Of a DNA stretch of 6,454 bases, positions 4,507 to 6,454 are shown piece by piece; the first letter of the stretch is position 1, and every line of letters starts with the position of its first letter. The position numbers were made by a program, and so were the translations under genes. Below the pieces are notes generated by a model, which made no database searches, was not told where the DNA came from, and saw only the letters and a program-made list of their open reading frames with translations. This DNA comes from DASPKW01 sp038244055 (GTDB taxonomy: Bacteria; Planctomycetota; Phycisphaerae; Tepidisphaerales; Tepidisphaeraceae). The stretch spans positions 1-6,454 of the forward strand of contig JBBRTW010000421.1 in NCBI GenBank assembly GCA_038244055.1, in the 5' to 3' direction.

Positions 4507-6367
4507 TCAGGAAACTACCCCCGGCATCGACCCGGGCGGTGATCCGGGTGTGGGGAGCGATGGGCTGCGTGCTTTTCCAGAAAGTGAATGCGGCCCAACC
4601 CCCAAACAGATGGGAGTGGGCAAATCCGGGGCGCGGCCTGACCTCCTCCATGGCGGGTTCTCCGGGATGGGGCCCGCGAATTTCGAGAACTGACCAGAGA
4701 GAACGGCTTTGGATGAGGATGCGGTGGGATTCCTGTTGCACCGTGGGTTGCTCTCCATGGGCGAGTTGGATGGCGTAGCCGCCGAGGGCGAGGTAGCGGG
4801 GGCTCTCCGCATCGTGCCAGAATGTGTGTTCCTCCCCATCATCCAACAGTCTGGATTCCGTGAAGACGCTTCCGGTGATTCCGGTTTCAGTGGCTGACGC
4901 GTCCCAGGCGCTGAGGGCATGGTCATCAGCCAAAGCCACCACTCCGGGCCAGGTGCGGTAGGCCCAATGCTGGCCATCAAGTGAAAGGCCGGTGCGTCCG
5001 GCAAGGAGTTCGGGGCCCTGGTCGCCCGAGAGAGCGTAGCCCACCGTGGAAGAATACGTGTGCTGGAAATATTTGGAGCCACACTGCCAGACGCGCTGGT
5101 GGAGGATGTGCTCGCCGGCATTGAGCCAGCGGGACTCGCCCCGGCGCCCATCGGCTTTGAGGACGGCCTTGGCACCGGGGATGCGTTTTCTTTGGATGCC
5201 GGGGAGATCGGCAACGGAGGGTTTTTCGGTTTCGGTCCAAAAGGCATGATCCTCCGGCAGGAGCAGGGCAGCCATGCCGGTGCCAGCCCAGTAGGGGCCG
5301 CCGTAGTCGGTGTAATCTTCGCCCAGAGCGGAATTGCTTTGGTGATACCCGATGGAAAGCAAACCCCGTTCGTCAAGAGCGCCGCGTTCCCAGAAATACT
5401 TAAGGTTGGCGGAGGCCAGTCGCCGGGCCAGCCCGGGGTCGAGGGCGGAGAGGCCGGATAACTGGGCGGCACCTATGCCGGAGACGGCGGCAAAGCGGTA
5501 GCAGAGGGAGCGGCCTTTGGGAACCATGCCGCCAGCACGGTCAAAGAGGTAGGGGAGGGTTTGTTCGTGGGACCGGGTGATTTCGCGCAGGCGTTCCCCG
5601 AACTGAGACCGCCATGCCGGATCGAGGTGGACCAGGGTGTGGAGATAAAATTGGAAGCCCCAAGTGTTGTAAAAATCGATGCTGCGATTCCAGCCATCTG
5701 AAAACCATCCGTCTCCCGCATGCATGTTGAGGATTTTTTCGAAAAAGCCATCGAGCAAATTGCGGGCGTAAGATTTCCCCATCCGTTCCATGAGCACGGA
5801 AGGCATAATGGAAAAAAGGAGCCAATTCGTTTCGTTCTGCTTCCGATGGATCAAGGTGGTGAGATGATCGGCCAAGTGGTCTTTGACGCGATCGTCGAGC
5901 GGATCAAGGAGCGATTGCGGGGCCCAGGACATGGCGATGCTGGCCCCCATGCCGAATTCATAAATTCCCCGCCGGATCGGGAAACGGTCCAGACAGGCGG
6001 GATCGGTGAGGGTGCGGACGCCCCGGCGAAAACTTTCCGCAAGATCCCCGTCGAATCCGGGGACGGTGTTTTTTCCCGTGGCGGCGATATAGGCGGCAGT
6101 GAAGAGGTGGATGCGTTCGAAGGCCTCGCGACAGCCCCCGGCGGCGACCAATTGATCATGGTGCGCGGTCTCGTCCGGGTCACCGGGCAGCGAGGGGACG
6201 CCCGTGTCCGGGTCAACGTAAGGCATGAACCCAGCGATGATTTTTTCGACGATTTCGATCCAGTGTTGCCGGGTGTACCCGGTGAAAGGAGAGAGGGAGT
6301 TGTCGGAGGGGGTATTCAGCCTGTTGGCGGGGGAGATTCCGGGCCATGGGTCAAGTGGAGAGTTCAC
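4490..6367 (-). CDS. DUF2264 domain protein, probable glycoside hydrolase
   Basis: A 625-residue protein (from the GTG) matching the DUF2264 family, whose members are large and cytoplasmic or periplasmic, with an alpha-barrel N-terminal half and a beta-rich C-terminal half. From the GTG, conserved stretches are NETNWLLFSIMPSVL (178-192), DGWFSDGWNRSIDFYNTWGF (219-238), GGMVPKGRSLCYRFA (279-293), DYTDYGGPYWAGTGMAAL (351-368) and KYFQHTYSSTVGYAL (432-446). From memory, characterised relatives are exo-beta-glucuronidases placed in CAZy GH154, so action on uronate-containing glycans is a reasonable guess. No signal peptide is visible. The start is uncertain: GTG 6367 is chosen because upstream codons look atypical and family similarity begins shortly after it. 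A TTG at 6421 is in frame, and the frame is open to the window edge. None has a clear ribosome binding site. The gene converges with the AraC-type gene and overlaps its last 17 bp, leaving no room for a terminator between them. Confidence 0.85.
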   Translation of the reverse strand: MNSPLDPWPGISPANRLNTPSDNSLSPFTGYTRQHWIEIVEKIIAGFMPYVDPDTGVPSLPGDPDETAHHDQLVAAGGCREAFERIHLFTAAYIAATGKNTVPGFDGDLAESFRRGVRTLTDPACLDRFPIRRGIYEFGMGASIAMSWAPQSLLDPLDDRVKDHLADHLTTLIHRKQNETNWLLFSIMPSVLMERMGKSYARNLLDGFFEKILNMHAGDGWFSDGWNRSIDFYNTWGFQFYLHTLVHLDPAWRSQFGERLREITRSHEQTLPYLFDRAGGMVPKGRSLCYRFAAVSGIGAAQLSGLSALDPGLARRLASANLKYFWERGALDERGLLSIGYHQSNSALGEDYTDYGGPYWAGTGMAALLLPEDHAFWTETEKPSVADLPGIQRKRIPGAKAVLKADGRRGESRWLNAGEHILHQRVWQCGSKYFQHTYSSTVGYALSGDQGPELLAGRTGLSLDGQHWAYRTWPGVVALADDHALSAWDASATETGITGSVFTESRLLDDGEEHTFWHDAESPRYLALGGYAIQLAHGEQPTVQQESHRILIQSRSLWSVLEIRGPHPGEPAMEEVRPRPGFAHSHLFGGWAAFTFWKSTQPIAPHTRITARVDAGGSFLTTPAP

Positions 6368-6454
6368 GGGGTTCCAGCGTAGGGGTTCTGGGCAGAATAC
6401 AACCCGGAAACATCCCCACAATTCAGGGTCTTGTGGCGACCCACGATGTTTTCC

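Noticed and set aside
5720..6382. Plus-strand open frame of 220 codons opposite the DUF2264 gene
   Set aside because: It is a shadow of the conserved minus-strand gene with no domain of its own.

Overview
The window is a moderately GC-rich bacterial segment with two functional blocks. GTG and TTG starts, weak or absent Shine-Dalgarno sequences, and a DUF2264 protein paired with a beta-helix protein and an AraC regulator suggest a Verrucomicrobiota- or Planctomycetota-like chromosome or metagenomic contig. That placement is inference and has low confidence.

Block 1 (about 1-2550, all on the minus strand) belongs to nucleotide-sugar and surface-polysaccharide biosynthesis. In transcription order it holds the C-terminal remnant of a probable DegT/DnrJ/EryC1/StrS sugar aminotransferase, a Gfo/Idh/MocA oxidoreductase, rmlB (dTDP-glucose 4,6-dehydratase), and the first 95 codons of rmlD, which runs off the left edge. 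The genes are tightly packed: a GTGA stop/start overlap between the first two and 3 nt between rmlB and rmlD. RmlB and RmlD act in dTDP-L-rhamnose synthesis. The aminotransferase plus Gfo/Idh pair is typical of amino-sugar synthesis. Two lesions are visible. The aminotransferase lacks its N-terminal part, and the start of the Gfo/Idh gene appears to carry a 1-nt frameshift near 2257.

Block 2 (2613-6454) looks like a small carbohydrate-utilisation locus. A right-handed beta-helix (pectate-lyase-fold) protein is on the minus strand. A 346-nt regulatory gap with direct and inverted repeats separates it from a divergent stand-alone AraC-type HTH protein on the plus strand. That gene converges on, and overlaps by 17 bp, a large DUF2264 protein on the minus strand. 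None of these proteins has an obvious signal peptide, so cytoplasmic processing of imported oligosaccharides, possibly uronate-containing, under AraC control is a reasonable hypothesis.

The boundary between the blocks (about 2540-2612) cuts into the aminotransferase gene, so it is either a real recombination or insertion scar or an assembly junction. I found no tRNA, rRNA, CRISPR array, transposase or attachment site.
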